Source of the DNA: Salinivirgaceae bacterium
GTDB lineage: Bacteria > Bacteroidota > Bacteroidia > Bacteroidales > SZUA-534
Direction: 5' to 3'
DNA length: 64,000 bases
Assembly: GCA_017557605.1 (NCBI GenBank)
Contig: JAFYYJ010000119.1
Coordinates: 1-64,000 of the forward strand
Under the pieces are notes generated by a model, which saw only the letters and a program-made list of their open reading frames with translations, was not told the origin of the DNA and made no database searches. The position numbers were made by a program, and so were the translations under genes. Shown here in pieces: positions 33,208-42,614 of the stretch (position 1 is the first letter of the stretch; every line of letters begins with the position of its first letter).

Positions 33208-33519
33208 ATGTACGCAATAGTTGAAATTAACGGTCAGCAATTCAAAGTAGAGAAGGACTCGAAGATTTTTGTTCACCGTTTGGAAGCAGAAGATGGCGCA
33301 GTTGTCGATTTCGACAAAGTTTTGTTGGTAGATAACGATGGCGACATCAAAGTAGGGAAGCCGGTTGTTGACGGCGCAAAAGTGTCGGCCAAGGTGCTGA
33401 CTCAAGTTAAGGGTGATAAAGTGTTGGTGTTCAAGAAGAAACGCCGTAAAGGCTATCAGAAAATGAACGGACACCGTCAGCAGTTCACTCAAATTCAGAT
33501 TGAAAACATTAAAGCATAA
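33208..33519 (+). CDS. rplU: 50S ribosomal protein L21
   Basis: A 103-aa ribosomal protein that binds 23S rRNA in the large subunit. It starts [17 protein letters not shown], contains the conserved DKVLLV and GAKVSAKVL strands and has the basic [18 protein letters not shown] segment near the C-terminus. The length is normal. The L27 gene follows after 6 bp, the standard rplU-rpmA arrangement. Confidence 0.98.
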   Translation: MYAIVEINGQQFKVEKDSKIFVHRLEAEDGAVVDFDKVLLVDNDGDIKVGKPVVDGAKVSAKVLTQVKGDKVLVFKKKRRKGYQKMNGHRQQFTQIQIENIKA

Positions 33520-33525
33520 TATACC

Positions 33526-33786
33526 ATGGCACATAAGAAAGGCGTCGGCAGTTCGAAGAACGGTCGTGAATCAGCAAGTAAGAGATTGGGCGTTAAGATT
33601 TTCGGCGGCCAGGCCGCTGTAGCTGGCAACATCATCGTACGTCAGAGAGGAACTCAGCACCACCCGGGCAACAACGTAGGTTTGGGTAAAGACCACACTT
33701 TGTTCGCTCTTGTAGATGGTACAGTTTCTTTCGTAAAGAAACGCGACAACAAATCGTACGTATCGGTTATTCCGGCCGAGGCATAG
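33526..33786 (+). CDS. rpmA: 50S ribosomal protein L27
   Basis: An 86-aa protein of the peptidyl-transferase region of the large subunit. It starts [16 protein letters not shown], with the N-terminal tail that reaches the P site, and contains [16 protein letters not shown] and GKDHTLFAL. No extra N-terminal prepeptide of the Firmicutes type is present. It is co-transcribed with rplU, and a terminator-like hairpin follows at 33808. Confidence 0.98.
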   Translation: MAHKKGVGSSKNGRESASKRLGVKIFGGQAAVAGNIIVRQRGTQHHPGNNVGLGKDHTLFALVDGTVSFVKKRDNKSYVSVIPAEA

Positions 33787-33807
33787 ATTTTTATCAAAAA
33801 AGATAAG

Positions 33808-33846
33808 AAAGAGGCTGACCGTCAAATCGATGGCATCCTCTTTTTT
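33808..33846 (+). terminator. Terminator of rplU-rpmA
   Basis: AAAGAGG and CCTCTTT form the base of an imperfect stem, followed by TTTTTTG. serS starts 22 bp later, so some read-through may feed serS. Confidence 0.65.
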
Positions 33847-33867
33847 GTTTTATAACAATACAACGTT

Positions 33868-35148
33868 ATGCTAACTCTTAAGTTTATTCAAGAAAATCCC
33901 GAGGCAGTTATTGCCGGGTTGAAAATCAAGAATTTCGATGCCGAACCATACGTGAAGCAGATTCTTGCAAAAGATGACGAGCGTCGTGCAACCCAAAAGG
34001 AACAGGACGACATTTTGGCTCAAATCAATTCTATATCGAAACAAATCGGCCAACTCTTCAAAGAGGGAAAAGCAGCTGAGGCCAACGAGCTGAAGAAAAA
34101 AAGTGGCGAACTTGGCGAGGCACAAAAGGCTCTGGGCGAAAAACTCGACGCCATTACCGCCGAGCTGAACGACATTCTGGTGCGTCTGCCGAATATGCCG
34201 TACAAACTGGTGAAACCTGGCAAGGGCGCTGAGGACAACGAGATTGTGAAACTTGTTGACGACAAGATTCCTCACCTTCCGGAAGACGCCAAACCGCACT
34301 GGGAACTGGCAAAAGACTATGATTTGATTGATTTCGAACTCGGCGTGAAGATAACCGGCGCCGGATTCCCCGTATATAAAGGCAAAGGTGCAAAACTGCA
34401 GCGCGCACTCATCAGTTTCTTCCTTGAGGAGAACGAAAAGGCCGGATTCCTCGAAATTGAGCCGCCTTTGATGGTGAACGAGGCTTCAGGCTACGGCACT
34501 GGCCAGCTTCCCGACAAGGAAGGCCAGATGTACCACGTCAACCTCGACAACCTCTACCTGATTCCGACAGCTGAGGTGCCTGTGACGAACCTTTACCGCG
34601 ATGTGATTGTATCGTCGAAAGACCTGCCGATTAAGAACACCGCCTACAGCGCCTGCTTCCGCCGCGAGGCCGGCTCGTACGGCAAGGACGTGCGCGGTTT
34701 GAACCGTCTGCACCAGTTCGACAAGGTTGAGATTGTCTGCATTGAGCACCCGTCGCGCTCATACGAGACTCTGGACAAGATGGTGGCTCACGTTGAGTCG
34801 CTTGTTCAGAAGTTGGGCCTGCCCTACCGCATCCTTCGCTTGTGCGGTGGCGATATGAGTTTCACATCGGCAATGACATACGACTTTGAGGTGTTCTCGG
34901 CCGCACAGAAACGCTGGTTGGAGGTTAGCTCGGTATCGAACTTTGAGACATTCCAGGCCAACCGCTTGAAACTGCGCTTCCGTGACGAGGAGACAAAGAA
35001 AACACAATTGGCTCACACCCTGAACGGCAGCTCACTGGCTTTGCCGCGCATTGTGGCCGCTCTGCTCGAGAACAACCAGACACCAGAGGGCATCAAACTG
35101 CCCGAGTGCATCCAGAAGTTTATGGGTTGCAGCATGCTGACGAAGTAA
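33868..35148 (+). CDS. serS: Seryl-tRNA synthetase
   Basis: A 426-aa class II synthetase that charges tRNA-Ser. Residues about 30-100 form the antiparallel coiled coil that grips the long variable arm. The catalytic domain has motif 2 (SACFRREAGSYGKDVRGLNR) and motif 3 (TLNGSSLALPRIVAALLENNQ; catalytic Arg within). Also visible is the serine-binding TAEVP. Normal length. A terminator follows the stop. Confidence 0.98.
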   Translation: MLTLKFIQENPEAVIAGLKIKNFDAEPYVKQILAKDDERRATQKEQDDILAQINSISKQIGQLFKEGKAAEANELKKKSGELGEAQKALGEKLDAITAELNDILVRLPNMPYKLVKPGKGAEDNEIVKLVDDKIPHLPEDAKPHWELAKDYDLIDFELGVKITGAGFPVYKGKGAKLQRALISFFLEENEKAGFLEIEPPLMVNEASGYGTGQLPDKEGQMYHVNLDNLYLIPTAEVPVTNLYRDVIVSSKDLPIKNTAYSACFRREAGSYGKDVRGLNRLHQFDKVEIVCIEHPSRSYETLDKMVAHVESLVQKLGLPYRILRLCGGDMSFTSAMTYDFEVFSAAQKRWLEVSSVSNFETFQANRLKLRFRDEETKKTQLAHTLNGSSLALPRIVAALLENNQTPEGIKLPECIQKFMGCSMLTK

Positions 35149-35168
35149 TTTTTCGAGAAATAAAAACG

Positions 35169-35197
35169 AAGCCCGACCTACTTGGCCGGGCTTTTTT
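35169..35197 (+). terminator. Terminator of serS
   Basis: AAGCCCGACC and GGCCGGGCTT pair with one mismatch around TACTT, followed by TTTTTT. Confidence 0.85.
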
Positions 35198-35239
35198 GTT
35201 GTGTTTGTAATGGAATATTTGGATAATCTAACGCCGAAA

Positions 35240-36763
35240 TTATCTCATCAGGTTTCCCAAAATTCCTCTAACAAATGCTCCGACAAGTCCGCCGGAAGTT
35301 GATTTTTTCCGGCTTGAACCACCCACAAGACTTCTGGTGATTTCGCGGGTTGCAGTGGTGGCCACCGTGGTTAGAATCTTCTTGCCAGTGCCGGTTGTTT
35401 TCTTTGATTTATCACTTGCTGACTTCTTTTTGGCAGATTCTGCCTCCACTTTGGCTTCTTCGGCGGCCTTCTTGTCTTTTTCAGCTTGGGCAAGAAGAAC
35501 CTCGAACGCACTCTCTCGGTCGATAGCCTTGTCATACTTACCGAATATGCGCGACTGCTTGATTATCTGCTCTCGTTGCGAGTCACTGATAGCACCAATT
35601 TGGCTCAACGGGAACATAATCTTGGCGCGTTGCACCACCGACGGTGCGCCCTTCTCGTCAAGGAACGACACCAACGCCTCGCCAGTTTCGAGGCTCTGAA
35701 TGGCATCTTCGGTCTTGAATGCAGGGTTCGGACGGAACGATTCGGCAGCTGCCTTTACAGCCTTTTGGTCTTTGGGTGTGTAGGCGCGGAGAGCGTGCTG
35801 CACACGGTTGCCAAGCTGACCCAGAATGGAATCAGGAATGTCGGACGGACTTTGCGAGATGAAATAAATACCGACACCTTTGCTACGTATCAGGCGGACA
35901 ACCTGTTCAATCTTGTCAACCATTGCCTTTGATGTATCATCAAAAAGCATATGCGCTTCATCGAAGAAGAAGACGAGTTTTGGCAGTGGCATATCGCCCA
36001 CTTCGGGCAATGTGGCGTACAACTCACTCATCAGCCACAAAAGGAATGTGGAGTATAGTTTCGGCTGGAGCATAAGTTTGTCAGCTGCAAGAACGCTCAT
36101 CACGCCTTTACCATTCTCAGTTGCCAGCAAATCCTGAATGTCGAAGGCCGGCTCGCCGAAGAATTTGTCAGCACCTTGGTTTTCAAGTGATAACAATGCC
36201 CGTTGGATTGCGCCAACACTCTGTGATGATATGGTGCCATATTGTGTGGTATATTCAGAGGCATTTTTTGCAACATAATCGAGCATTGAACGAAGGTCCT
36301 TCATGTCTATCAGTAACAACTTGCGGTCATCGGCTATGCGGAAGACAATGTGGAGAATGCCTGTTTGCGTCTCGTTGAGGTTGAGAAGACGCGCCAGCAT
36401 ATCAGGACCCATTTGCGAGATTGTACTGCGCATTGGGTGTCCTTGTTCACCAAAAACATCGTAAAATCTTACGGGACACGACTGGAATTCAGGCGTTTGC
36501 AGGCCGAACTCAGCAATGCGCTTCTCAATGAATCCCGACAGTTTGCCTGTTTGCGAGATTCCCGAAAGGTCGCCTTTCATATCGGCCATAAAGCACGGCA
36601 CGCCCGCTTGGCAGAACGTTTCGGCCAAAACTTGAAGTGTTACGGTTTTTCCTGTTCCGGTAGCTCCGGCTATGAGTCCGTGGCGGTTGGCCATTTTGCC
36701 GACAATGCTTATAGGGCCGTCGGTGCAGTGGGCAATATACAGCCCGTTATCTTGAGTGAACAT
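35240..36763 (-). CDS. HerA-like ATPase (DUF853)
   Basis: A 507-aa protein of the DUF853/HerA-VirB4-like P-loop family. Walker A is [11 protein letters not shown] and Walker B is [13 protein letters not shown]. The arginine-finger region is [17 protein letters not shown] Lys/Ala-rich coiled tail (about 415-465) precedes a Ser/Gly-rich end. The family resembles DNA translocases and is often encoded alone; a role in DNA handling is inferred from the fold. A minus-strand -7 box (TAAATTTG, 36794-36801) lies 31 bp upstream. Divergent from ruvC. Confidence 0.87.
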   Translation of the reverse strand: MFTQDNGLYIAHCTDGPISIVGKMANRHGLIAGATGTGKTVTLQVLAETFCQAGVPCFMADMKGDLSGISQTGKLSGFIEKRIAEFGLQTPEFQSCPVRFYDVFGEQGHPMRSTISQMGPDMLARLLNLNETQTGILHIVFRIADDRKLLLIDMKDLRSMLDYVAKNASEYTTQYGTISSQSVGAIQRALLSLENQGADKFFGEPAFDIQDLLATENGKGVMSVLAADKLMLQPKLYSTFLLWLMSELYATLPEVGDMPLPKLVFFFDEAHMLFDDTSKAMVDKIEQVVRLIRSKGVGIYFISQSPSDIPDSILGQLGNRVQHALRAYTPKDQKAVKAAAESFRPNPAFKTEDAIQSLETGEALVSFLDEKGAPSVVQRAKIMFPLSQIGAISDSQREQIIKQSRIFGKYDKAIDRESAFEVLLAQAEKDKKAAEEAKVEAESAKKKSASDKSKKTTGTGKKILTTVATTATREITRSLVGGSSRKKSTSGGLVGAFVRGILGNLMR

Positions 36764-36865
36764 AATTTGAGTGTTTTAGTTTTCTTATAAATCCAAATTT
36801 AGCTGAAATTTTAATTCTTCAGTTATCCAATTATTCGCTTATACTTGTAAATCGTTTGAAAAGAA

Positions 36866-37429
36866 ATGGAATGTAAGATTTTAGGCATCGACCCGGGAAC
36901 CAATATAATGGGTTACGGAGTGATATCGGCTGAGGACAAAACACCGAAGTTGGAGACAATGGGGGTGATTGTGCTCAATAAGATAACCGACCCGTACATT
37001 AAGCTTGCCACCATTCACGAGCGGGTGATTAAGCTGATTGACGAGTTCAAACCTGATGAGTGTGCCATTGAGGCGCCGTTCTTCGGGCAGAATGTACAGT
37101 CGATGTTGAAGCTGGGACGGGCGCAGGGCGTGGCTATTGCCGCCGCAATATCGCGGCAGATACCGATTGCGGAATACGCTCCACGCAAAATAAAACTTGC
37201 CATAACCGGCACCGGCGACGCGTCGAAGGAACAAGTGGCAGGCATCTTGCAGCATATCTTCCGTTTTGCCGACATTCCTAAAAACCTTGATGCCACCGAC
37301 GGGTTGGCTGCAGCGTTGTGCCATTTTTATCAGAAGAGCGGCACGGTAGCATCTGCTCACGGTTCGGCAAAGCACGCCAAAAGCTGGGCCGACTTTGTGA
37401 ATAAAAATCCCGACAGGCTTGTGAAATAA
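36866..37429 (+). CDS. ruvC: Holliday junction endonuclease RuvC
   Basis: A 187-aa endonuclease that cuts Holliday junctions at the end of homologous recombination. The catalytic acids are visible: Asp9 in [15 protein letters not shown], Glu69 in [10 protein letters not shown], and the acidic pair in [15 protein letters not shown]. The [17 protein letters not shown] helix is typical. The length is near normal, with a basic tail. No ruvA or ruvB is in the window. Confidence 0.96.
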   Translation: MECKILGIDPGTNIMGYGVISAEDKTPKLETMGVIVLNKITDPYIKLATIHERVIKLIDEFKPDECAIEAPFFGQNVQSMLKLGRAQGVAIAAAISRQIPIAEYAPRKIKLAITGTGDASKEQVAGILQHIFRFADIPKNLDATDGLAAALCHFYQKSGTVASAHGSAKHAKSWADFVNKNPDRLVK

Positions 37430-37456
37430 AAACGACCGTCTATCGTTTTGAATATC

Positions 37457-38995
37457 ATGAGTATTACATTGGATAACGGAGACGTATTGACCAAACGCCA
37501 GCAGTTTCATTATATAATTGCCGTGTTCGGACTGTTTTTGCTGGCTGTCGGTTTGCCCACATCAAAATTTGTGTCGTCGGTGGGAGGCGTGATGCTTGGC
37601 ATCAACTGGCTGATTGAGGGCGACTGGCGGCGCAAGTGGCAGATACTGAAAACCGACCGCCACCTGTGGCTGTTGCTGGTTTTGTATCTGGTGTTTGTCT
37701 GGGGTCTGATACAAAGCTCTCCGCACAGCGACGGAATTCGGCTGTTGCGCACAAAAGTGCCAATGCTCTACATTCCGCTGGTGGTGGCCACAACTCGTAT
37801 AAAATTCAGCCACATCCGCATGCTGACAGAGTTTTATGCCTACATGGTGGCTCTGACAACGCTTTTGTCGTGGTACAATCTGCTGTTCTCCGACCTTGAG
37901 ATACGCCGCATATATCCGTTCTGCAAGCATATTTCTCACGGAATACAGATGTGTGTCGGGTGCGTTATCTGCTTCAGTTTCCGACATAAGCGTATTTACG
38001 AGTCAAAGAAGCACAATAACATTCTTTTGGCCGTTGGATTATATCTGATTGTATGCATGATAGCCTTTGCAAAATACACCGCTTTGGCAGCCGGGCTTAT
38101 AACGCTGGTTGTTTGGCTTGCGTATTATGTTTATAAGAATTGCCGTTTGGCTGTAAAGGTTGGATTTCCAATAGCCATAGTGCTGATTATGAGCATTGTC
38201 GGATTAGGGTTGCGGCGCTCGATAAACAATTATTTTACGCCTCGGTTCGATACGGAGGCCGTGCACAAGCAATTCACATCACGCGGCAATCCATACACTT
38301 TCGATACAAATACGATAGTCGAAAACGGGCAATATGTGGGCGTTTACGTTTGCGACGAGGAACTTGCCCAGGCATGGCCTGAAAAAAGTAAAAAGCCTTA
38401 TAATGAGGTATATAAAACGCTTATCCGATACCTCAACAGCAAAGGCGACTACAAAGATTACGACGCTGTGGCGGCGCTTACCTCAGATGAGGTTGCCGAC
38501 ATCGAAAATGGTATTGCCAACATAAAATACAAATCGTTTTTGTCGCGGCTTTATGTCACTTTCTTTGAGTTTACAAACCAGCAAGATGTTGAGGAAAAAA
38601 GCATGATGAAGAGGTTCTATTGTTGGCGTCTGGCAGGCAAGCTCATTGCCGAACGTCCATTGCTCGGTTACGGAAACGGCACAGCCTCAAAAATCTTCCA
38701 GAGCGAACAGATGAAAAACCCGAACATCAAAAACCCGCTTGTGGTTCCGCATCAGCAATATCTTGAAGACGCCATGACCTTCGGAATACTTGTTGCACTA
38801 ATCATTTTGTTCGTTTATATTTTCCTGATATACAAAGGTATAAAAAACGACAACCCGCTTCTGGCGCTGACATTGCTCATGCTCATGCTGACATTGTTTG
38901 TGGAAGGCAACAACTACCAGGCGGCAACCATTCTGTTTGCGATAGTAACAACCGTGTTCTCGTATTACAACCTGACATCGAAGCCCGGCGAATGA
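37457..38995 (+). CDS. O-antigen ligase family membrane protein
   Basis: 512 residues from the ATG at 37457 (a TTG 9 bp earlier is also in frame). About 11-12 transmembrane helices surround a large periplasmic loop (about 265-405), followed by a segment RPLLGYGNGTASKIFQ and PHQQYLEDAMTFG. This layout and the H-x-x-Y-L motif after the loop fit the Wzy_C/WaaL O-antigen ligase family. Such proteins join O-antigen or other glycans to lipid A-core. In a T9SS organism it might make the anchoring LPS, but that is a guess. It follows ruvC by 27 bp. Confidence 0.78.
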   Translation: MSITLDNGDVLTKRQQFHYIIAVFGLFLLAVGLPTSKFVSSVGGVMLGINWLIEGDWRRKWQILKTDRHLWLLLVLYLVFVWGLIQSSPHSDGIRLLRTKVPMLYIPLVVATTRIKFSHIRMLTEFYAYMVALTTLLSWYNLLFSDLEIRRIYPFCKHISHGIQMCVGCVICFSFRHKRIYESKKHNNILLAVGLYLIVCMIAFAKYTALAAGLITLVVWLAYYVYKNCRLAVKVGFPIAIVLIMSIVGLGLRRSINNYFTPRFDTEAVHKQFTSRGNPYTFDTNTIVENGQYVGVYVCDEELAQAWPEKSKKPYNEVYKTLIRYLNSKGDYKDYDAVAALTSDEVADIENGIANIKYKSFLSRLYVTFFEFTNQQDVEEKSMMKRFYCWRLAGKLIAERPLLGYGNGTASKIFQSEQMKNPNIKNPLVVPHQQYLEDAMTFGILVALIILFVYIFLIYKGIKNDNPLLALTLLMLMLTLFVEGNNYQAATILFAIVTTVFSYYNLTSKPGE

Positions 38996-39082
38996 CCGCG
39001 TGGCGTTAGCATCTGATTTTTCAGCCTTTCATGATGTCAATCGTGCATTTATTTGATAATTTAGTCGATAAATTAATCTGAA

Positions 39083-39682
39083 ATGGCACAACGTTTTTTT
39101 AACTGTGTTTCAATAGTATTACATCCGGTTTTTCTGACCACAGTCGGCATTATAATGCTGACAATATGGTTGTTGCCTGGAGTTCCTTTCAAATCGAGCC
39201 TTATGCTTGCGTTGCTTGGCGCGGCATATTCGATGCTTATTCCGTTGAGTTTCATCGTGATAGCCCGAGTTTCGGGTTTCATTCACAGCTATCAGCTTAA
39301 GAGACGCAACGAGCGTATAATAAGCCTTGTCATTACCTCGGTCAGCATCTATTTTTTTCATAGAGTGCTGATTGCTTGGCATGTATCGCCCACCATTCGT
39401 CATTTTGTTATCGGAGTCATTCTGCTGATGCTGATAGCGGCCGTTATTACTTTTTTCACCCACATCAGCCTGCACACCATTGCCTGGGGCGGTCTTACGG
39501 CACTTGTCTCATATGTATCGTTATACAAACCAGGGCTGTCTGTTACTTTGGCAATTGTGGTTTTGTTGTCGGGATTGGTTGGCACAGCACGCCTCTTCCT
39601 CGACGAGCATAAACCAGTGCACATTTACACTGGTTATATTGTCGGATTTGCATCTATCTGGCTGACACTTATAATTTTATAA
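39083..39682 (+). CDS. PAP2-like integral membrane protein
   Basis: A 199-aa protein with about six helices. Near the C-terminus GTARLFLDEHKPVHIYTGYIVG resembles the third PAP2 phosphatase motif (SRxxxxxHxxxD), with Ser replaced by Ala and Asp by Gly. The first motif (KxxxxxxRP) is not evident. It may be a degenerate or divergent PAP2 phosphatase acting on lipid carriers, or a non-enzymatic relative. Three bases separate it from rnr, so they are co-transcribed. Confidence 0.5.
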   Translation: MAQRFFNCVSIVLHPVFLTTVGIIMLTIWLLPGVPFKSSLMLALLGAAYSMLIPLSFIVIARVSGFIHSYQLKRRNERIISLVITSVSIYFFHRVLIAWHVSPTIRHFVIGVILLMLIAAVITFFTHISLHTIAWGGLTALVSYVSLYKPGLSVTLAIVVLLSGLVGTARLFLDEHKPVHIYTGYIVGFASIWLTLIIL

Positions 39683-39684
39683 TC

Positions 39685-41859
39685 ATGAAACGAAAAACCG
39701 AAAAGCCTAAAAAAGATAGCCGCAAAAAAGGCTCGGGCGGTAACAAAAGCACGCTCATCAACAGTATTTTGTCGACATTCAGTCAGAATGAAGGCAAGAT
39801 TTTGAATTATAAGCAGTTGGCAAAACTTATGGGTGTCGGCGATGAGGCAACCCGTAGGTTGTTGAACGTTTGTCTGAACGAGCTGGCTGCCGACGGCTAC
39901 CTTGACGAGCCTTCGCGCGGTAAATTCTGTATGCGCCGTAAAGCCGCATACGTCACCGGCAAGGTTGATATGAACTCGAGCGGTTCGGCCTATATTGTTT
40001 CTGAGGAGTTCGACCGCGATATTTTTGTGTCGGCCAATAATCTGCATCATGCTCTGAATGATGATATAGTAAAGGTTTACATCTACTCGAACCGCAACCG
40101 AAGCAATGTTGAGGGCGAGGTGGTGGAGATTATAAAACGCAAGCGCGAGGTTTTTGTCGGCACAATCGAGATTTCAAAGCATTTTGCCTTCCTCGTTCCA
40201 GAGCACAACCAGATGCCATTCGATATTTTTATTCCGCTCGATAAGCTGAAAAATGCCGAAAGAGGGCAGAAGGCTGTCGCCAAGATTGTGGAGTGGGGCG
40301 ACCGACAGAAAAACCCAATAGGCGAAGTGGTTGAAGTTCTGGGAAATGCGGGCGAAAACAACACTGAGATGCACGCCATTTTGGCCGAGTACGGTTTGCC
40401 GTATCGGTTTCCGAAGCGAGTTGAGGATGCCGCCGACAAAATTGATGAGCACATTTCGGAACAGGAGATTGCCGCTCGCCGCGATTTCCGCAGCATAACG
40501 ACCTTTACCATTGACCCGGCCGACGCTAAGGATTTCGACGACGCGCTGTCGTTCCGCCGTATAAGCGAAAATCGGGTTGAGGTTGGCGTGCATATTGCCG
40601 ACGTGACGTTCTATGTCCGCCCCAATACGGTGCTTGAGCATGAGGCTTACGAGCGTGGCACATCGGTTTATTTGGTTGACCGCACTGTGCCTATGCTGCC
40701 CGAAAAGCTTTCGAACAAAGTGTGCTCACTACGACCAAATGAGGACAAACTGTGCTTCTCAGCTGTTTTCGAACTTGACAACGATGCTCATGTACAGAGC
40801 CAGTGGTTTGGCCGCACAATAATCAATTCCGACCACAGGTTTGCTTACGAGGATGCACAGCAAGTGATTGAGACAAAGCAAGGACCGCTTGCCGACGAGA
40901 TATTAGAGTTGCACAATCTGGCTCAAAAAATGCGCGAGCGCCGCTTTGCCGCAGGTGCCATTTCGTTTGAGCGCGAGGAGGTTAAATTCCAACTCGACGA
41001 GGAGGCGCGTCCTATCGGCGTCTATCTGAAAGAACAGAAAGAGTCGAACCAGCTGATAGAGGAGTTTATGCTTCTTGCCAACCGCAAGGTGGCTGAGTTT
41101 ATTGGGAAACCCGCCGACAACAAAGGCAAACGCACGTTTGTCTATCGTATCCACGGCGAGCCCAACGAGGACAAACTTATGACTTTCGCACTGTTTATCA
41201 AGCGGTTTGGATATCAGTTGCAGACAAAATCGAAGCGCAAGATTGCCGAATCGATGAACAACTTGCTTAACAACGTGAACGGTAAGGCGGAACAGTCTGT
41301 TATTGAGACGCTTGCTGTCCGTACAATGGCAAAGGCCGAATATTCGACCAAAAACATCGGGCATTACGGTCTGGCGTTCGACTATTACACACACTTCACA
41401 TCGCCAATCCGCCGCTACCCCGACATGATGGTTCACCGTCTTCTGGCGCATTATCTCGACGGAGGCAAAAGCGTGCCGGAAGATACTTACGAGGAAATGT
41501 GCAAGCATTCATCTGAACGCGAGCAGCTTGCCACCAGCGCAGAACGCACCTCAATAAAATACAAGCAAGTGGAGTTTATGCAGGACAATGTCGGGAAGAT
41601 ATTCGACGGTGTCATTTCGGGCGTTACGCAATGGGGCATCTATGTTGAGCTAAACGACAGCAAATGCGAGGGAATGGTGTCGGTACGCAGCCTTACGGAT
41701 GATTTCTATGAGTACGATGAGGCTGAATATGCCGTAATCGGCCACCGCAACAAGAAACGCTACACTATGGGTGACAAGGTTACCGTGAAAGTACTGGCGG
41801 CTAATATGGAAAAACGCCAACTCGATTTCGCGCTTGTCAATATGCAAGCTGAGTTTTAG
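39685..41859 (+). CDS. rnr: Ribonuclease R
   Basis: A 724-aa 3'-5' exoribonuclease of the RNB family that degrades structured RNA. The N-terminal region is basic (KRKTEKPKKDSRKKG) with a winged-helix HTH, followed by cold-shock domains. The RNB catalytic centre has TIDPADAKDFDDALSF (metal-binding aspartates), and HFTSPIRRYPDMMVHR marks the RNB end. A C-terminal S1 domain (FDGVISGVTQWGIYVEL) ends the protein. The length is normal for RNase R. It converges on the lptC operon with only 3 bp between stops. Confidence 0.96.
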   Translation: MKRKTEKPKKDSRKKGSGGNKSTLINSILSTFSQNEGKILNYKQLAKLMGVGDEATRRLLNVCLNELAADGYLDEPSRGKFCMRRKAAYVTGKVDMNSSGSAYIVSEEFDRDIFVSANNLHHALNDDIVKVYIYSNRNRSNVEGEVVEIIKRKREVFVGTIEISKHFAFLVPEHNQMPFDIFIPLDKLKNAERGQKAVAKIVEWGDRQKNPIGEVVEVLGNAGENNTEMHAILAEYGLPYRFPKRVEDAADKIDEHISEQEIAARRDFRSITTFTIDPADAKDFDDALSFRRISENRVEVGVHIADVTFYVRPNTVLEHEAYERGTSVYLVDRTVPMLPEKLSNKVCSLRPNEDKLCFSAVFELDNDAHVQSQWFGRTIINSDHRFAYEDAQQVIETKQGPLADEILELHNLAQKMRERRFAAGAISFEREEVKFQLDEEARPIGVYLKEQKESNQLIEEFMLLANRKVAEFIGKPADNKGKRTFVYRIHGEPNEDKLMTFALFIKRFGYQLQTKSKRKIAESMNNLLNNVNGKAEQSVIETLAVRTMAKAEYSTKNIGHYGLAFDYYTHFTSPIRRYPDMMVHRLLAHYLDGGKSVPEDTYEEMCKHSSEREQLATSAERTSIKYKQVEFMQDNVGKIFDGVISGVTQWGIYVELNDSKCEGMVSVRSLTDDFYEYDEAEYAVIGHRNKKRYTMGDKVTVKVLAANMEKRQLDFALVNMQAEF

Positions 41860-41862
41860 GAA

Positions 41863-42060
41863 TTATTCCTTCATTTTCATCCGCACATTGCGGCGATAGA
41901 TGAAATAGAATAGGGCTAACAATGCCAGAACAAGGAAGGTTATCGCCTGTTTGATGTTGTGGTTCATAAACTCGCGGACGGCAATGAACAAGCACGCCAC
42001 TGCCGCGGCAAACCACATGCACTCAACCACAATACGGGCAAATCCGCTGACTTTATTCAT
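41863..42060 (-). CDS. Small two-helix membrane protein downstream of lptC
   Basis: 65 residues from the ATG at 42060, which overlaps the lptC stop (ATGAATAA); ATGs at 42069 and 42072 are also in frame. Two hydrophobic helices (about 11-28 and 34-54) are followed by a basic tail RRNVRMKMKE. It is probably translated with lptC. No family is recognised; a small gene at this place is common in Bacteroidales. Confidence 0.55.
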   Translation of the reverse strand: MNKVSGFARIVVECMWFAAAVACLFIAVREFMNHNIKQAITFLVLALLALFYFIYRRNVRMKMKE

Positions 42061-42613
42061 TTTCGACATCAAAAACTCCGCGTCCGTTAATCACTTCCCA
42101 ATTATCGAAATTCTGGTCCGAGACAAGTCCGTCGCCGTAAATAACGCCGTCTTTCGATGTTATCTTCACAAACTGGTTAGTTTCAATTGTACCTTTGCCC
42201 CTGTTCCAAATCAGATACTCGGTGTTCAGGCGGTCGCCTTTGTCGTTGCTCACATCGACGTTGCTTTTTGCCTCCCAAATACCGTCTTTGTCGTTGTAGG
42301 TTGAATATTCGGCCGACATTTGCGATGTGATGTGCCCGAGCGTGTCGTACATCTCCATTTCAATTCCTTCCGGAAACTCGAACACATTGTCTTCGGCATT
42401 CAGCTGACGCACTTTTTTGGCTTTCATTCTGACGTTTATATAGCCTTTAATCGAGCGCGTAAGCTCAACATCGAGGCCAATCATCTGCGCCGAATCGTTT
42501 TTCACGGTGAGTGCGTTCACCTCTTGCATGTTGTTTTGGCACGATGCGAAAATAAAAACTAAGGCTCCCACAAAAAGAGCCTTAGCAAATGTTATATGTG
42601 TGCCAATTGTCAT
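42053..42613 (-). CDS. lptC: LptC-like LPS export protein (lipoprotein form)
   Basis: 186 residues from the ATG at 42613, one base after the stop of the TPR gene. The N-terminus has a hydrophobic stretch ending in FASCQ, a lipobox, where E. coli LptC has a transmembrane anchor. The body is beta-rich with the LptC/LptA-like pattern (EMYDTLGHITSQMSAEYS, WEAKSNVDVSNDKGDRLNTE). LptC passes LPS from LptBFG to LptA across the periplasm. The call is from fold pattern and gene order in Bacteroidetes. A longer frame from 42655 overlaps the upstream gene and is unlikely. Confidence 0.8.
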   Translation of the reverse strand: MTIGTHITFAKALFVGALVFIFASCQNNMQEVNALTVKNDSAQMIGLDVELTRSIKGYINVRMKAKKVRQLNAEDNVFEFPEGIEMEMYDTLGHITSQMSAEYSTYNDKDGIWEAKSNVDVSNDKGDRLNTEYLIWNRGKGTIETNQFVKITSKDGVIYGDGLVSDQNFDNWEVINGRGVFDVENE

Positions 42614-42614
42614 G

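Noticed and set aside
33058..33534. Minus-strand 158-aa ORF opposite rplU
   Set aside because: rplU is certain; this frame is its shadow.
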